Positions 14,349 to 15,355 of a stretch of 15,355 nucleotides of DNA are shown here, in pieces (position 1 is the first letter of the stretch; each line of letters begins with the position of its first letter). Both the position numbers and the translations under genes were made by a program. A model generated the notes under the pieces. The model was not told the DNA's origin, did no database searches, and worked only from the letters and a program-made list of their open reading frames with translations. The DNA lies in assembly GCA_021772165.1 (NCBI GenBank), contig JAJFMM010000210.1:1-15355 (forward strand). The letters are read 5' to 3'. The stretch is from Chlamydiota bacterium (GTDB lineage: Bacteria; Chlamydiota; Chlamydiia; Chlamydiales; SM23-39).

Positions 14349-14376
14349 ATTCCCTCCTGGCGCTGAATCGCGCGGA

Positions 14377-14403
14377 TAATCATTCAATTGCAACATTTCT
14401 TTA
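14377..14403 (-). promoter_or_regulatory. possible sigma28-like promoter before the Hc2-like gene
   Basis: On the - strand TAAAGAAA (14403-14396) is followed by 11 nt and AATGATTA (14384-14377). The order and spacing resemble the chlamydial sigma28 pattern (TAAAGTTT, 11-12 nt, GCCGATAA), with 5 of 8 and 4 of 8 matches. Transcription would start near 14370, leaving a leader that contains the AGGAGG. The match is partial, so this is a candidate only. Confidence 0.25.
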
Positions 14404-14425
14404 TTTTCTGCAATGGGTAGAAAAA

Positions 14426-15355
14426 TTATTTTTGAATGATGGAGAGAAGAGTCAAATCATCAGCTTGAGGCGCCCCGTTGCAGAAGAGATGCACTTCTTC
14501 CATGAGTTGATCAACGACTTTTTGAGAGGATGCAATTTTACTGCGCTCCAGATATTCCTCCAGCCGTGCCTTGCCGAAGAGCTGCCGATCGCTATCGTGC
14601 GCTTCGATGACGCCATCGGTATAGAGAAAGAGCAGGTCATTTTCCTGCAACGCCCTAAGCTGGATTTCGGGCTCTACCTCTTCTATGCCAAGGGCCATTC
14701 CCGAGGTAGATAATGGTTCGAGGCTGCCCCCAGCTGTTCGCAGATAAGCGGGGGGATGGCCCTGGCTACAATACTGCACGCTCTTTGTCTTGGGATCATA
14801 GAGGGCGATCCAGGCTGTGATGAAAAAGCTCGACTCGGCTGTATCGCACATCAGGAGTGTATTGGCTGTTTTCACAATCGAGGCCAGATCGCCGTTTGTC
14901 GCGGCGGCCGTGCGTAGCATGCTACGAAAACTTAGCGAATAGAGGCAGGCGGAGATCCCTTTATCGGCTGCGTCGGCAATCGCAATGAGAAGCCGTGAAT
15001 CGTCCAGCGGAAATAGGTCATAGAAATCCCCACTCACCTCCCGAGCGGGCAGATAGCCGGGGGCAATATCTAGAGTAGGGTACTTTGGGAAGTGGATCGG
15101 GAACATGCTCGCTTGAATCTCATGGCCAATTTTCAGCTCCTGAGCCAGTCTTTCTCGAGCGATTCTCTCTTTTTCCGCTTCTTGTTGATGTGCGATCAGG
15201 GCATCGAGCATCTGATTGAGCTGCTCTCCGATGGCATTGATCTCAAAGCCCATGGGATCGGGCTTGAAGCGCACATGGGTGGCTCCCTCCGCAATCCTTT
15301 GCATGGAAGCTCCCAGAGACCTCAGGGGCTTGGACATCCGATGGGTAAACCAGAG
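14426..15355 (-). CDS. RsbU-type PP2C (SpoIIE) phosphatase, 5' end outside the window
   Basis: C-terminal part of a serine phosphatase of the RsbU/SpoIIE group, which dephosphorylates anti-anti-sigma factors in partner-switching control. The frame stays open to the window edge, and its first residues read as a HAMP linker (LWFTHRMSKPLRSLGASMQRIAEG split over the edge), so a membrane segment and sensor domain should lie further upstream. Counting from the Met at 15337: coiled coil at about 45-75, then the phosphatase domain with VSGDFYDLF (101-109), IADAADKG (120-127), YTDGVIEA (239-246) and QADDLTLL (291-298). The metal-binding aspartates are all present, so it should be active. Chlamydia RsbU has the same membrane-HAMP-phosphatase plan. 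The Hc2-like gene follows after 77 nt; no hairpin terminator is visible between them. Confidence 0.9.
   Translation of the reverse strand, partial: LWFTHRMSKPLRSLGASMQRIAEGATHVRFKPDPMGFEINAIGEQLNQMLDALIAHQQEAEKERIARERLAQELKIGHEIQASMFPIHFPKYPTLDIAPGYLPAREVSGDFYDLFPLDDSRLLIAIADAADKGISACLYSLSFRSMLRTAAATNGDLASIVKTANTLLMCDTAESSFFITAWIALYDPKTKSVQYCSQGHPPAYLRTAGGSLEPLSTSGMALGIEEVEPEIQLRALQENDLLFLYTDGVIEAHDSDRQLFGKARLEEYLERSKIASSQKVVDQLMEEVHLFCNGAPQADDLTLLSIIQK

Noticed and set aside
14137..14379. Open frame on the + strand rich in Phe, Val and Leu, resembling a membrane protein
   Set aside because: It is the antisense of the Lys/Arg codons of the histone-like gene; the hydrophobic composition is a by-product of AAA/AAG read backwards, and there is no ribosome binding site.

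Overview
The window looks like a chromosomal segment of a member of the phylum Chlamydiae, most likely an environmental (Parachlamydiales-type) lineage rather than Chlamydiaceae. Three things point this way: a small outer-membrane protein carrying several sequence signatures of the chlamydial major outer membrane protein (MOMP), a Lys/Arg-rich Hc2-like histone H1 homologue beside an RsbU-type PP2C phosphatase, and mutL and pepP lying next to type II secretion (T2S) pseudopilin genes. From memory, mutL and pepP also neighbour the gsp cluster in Chlamydia trachomatis. The species cannot be named from the sequence alone.

Layout. 1-1693: the 3' part of a calcineurin-like metallophosphoesterase (+), converging with an unrecognised acidic helical protein (-). 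1722-5711 (+): a GspI-like minor pseudopilin, then an OPT-family oligopeptide transporter, a GspJ-like minor pseudopilin with its own strong-looking extended -10 promoter, and a translationally coupled membrane-anchored protein in the place where gspK would be. A bidirectional hairpin terminator at 5729-5780 closes this group. 5780-10199 (-): a tight unit mutL > pepP > PhoR-like membrane histidine kinase, read towards that terminator. 10255-13149 (+): a group diverging from mutL, made of the MOMP-like protein, a class II CCA tRNA nucleotidyltransferase/poly(A) polymerase-family enzyme, and a secreted HAD-fold protein. 13146-15355 (-): a Ser-rich unrecognised protein (possible effector), a 258-nt AT-rich non-coding stretch with a long inverted repeat and repeated TTACAC words, the Hc2-like histone, and the phosphatase end of an RsbU-type protein running off the window.

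How the parts may work together. The pseudopilins would extend the T2S pseudopilus tip; the gspD/E/F/G genes are not in this window. The OPT carrier would import peptides, which fits a host-dependent lifestyle, and pepP could trim proline-containing peptides. The histone and RsbU-type phosphatase are the kind of genes linked to developmental-cycle control in Chlamydiae. MutL lacks the recognisable endonuclease motifs that a bacterium without MutH would be expected to need.

No clear undescribed multi-gene defence or mobile system is visible: there are no transposases, integrases, CRISPR arrays, tRNAs or rRNAs. The more unusual signals are the shortened MOMP homologue, the transporter inside the pseudopilin series, pseudopilin cleavage sites without glycine, the MutL C-terminus, two perfect intragenic palindromes, and the structured region at 13800-14055.
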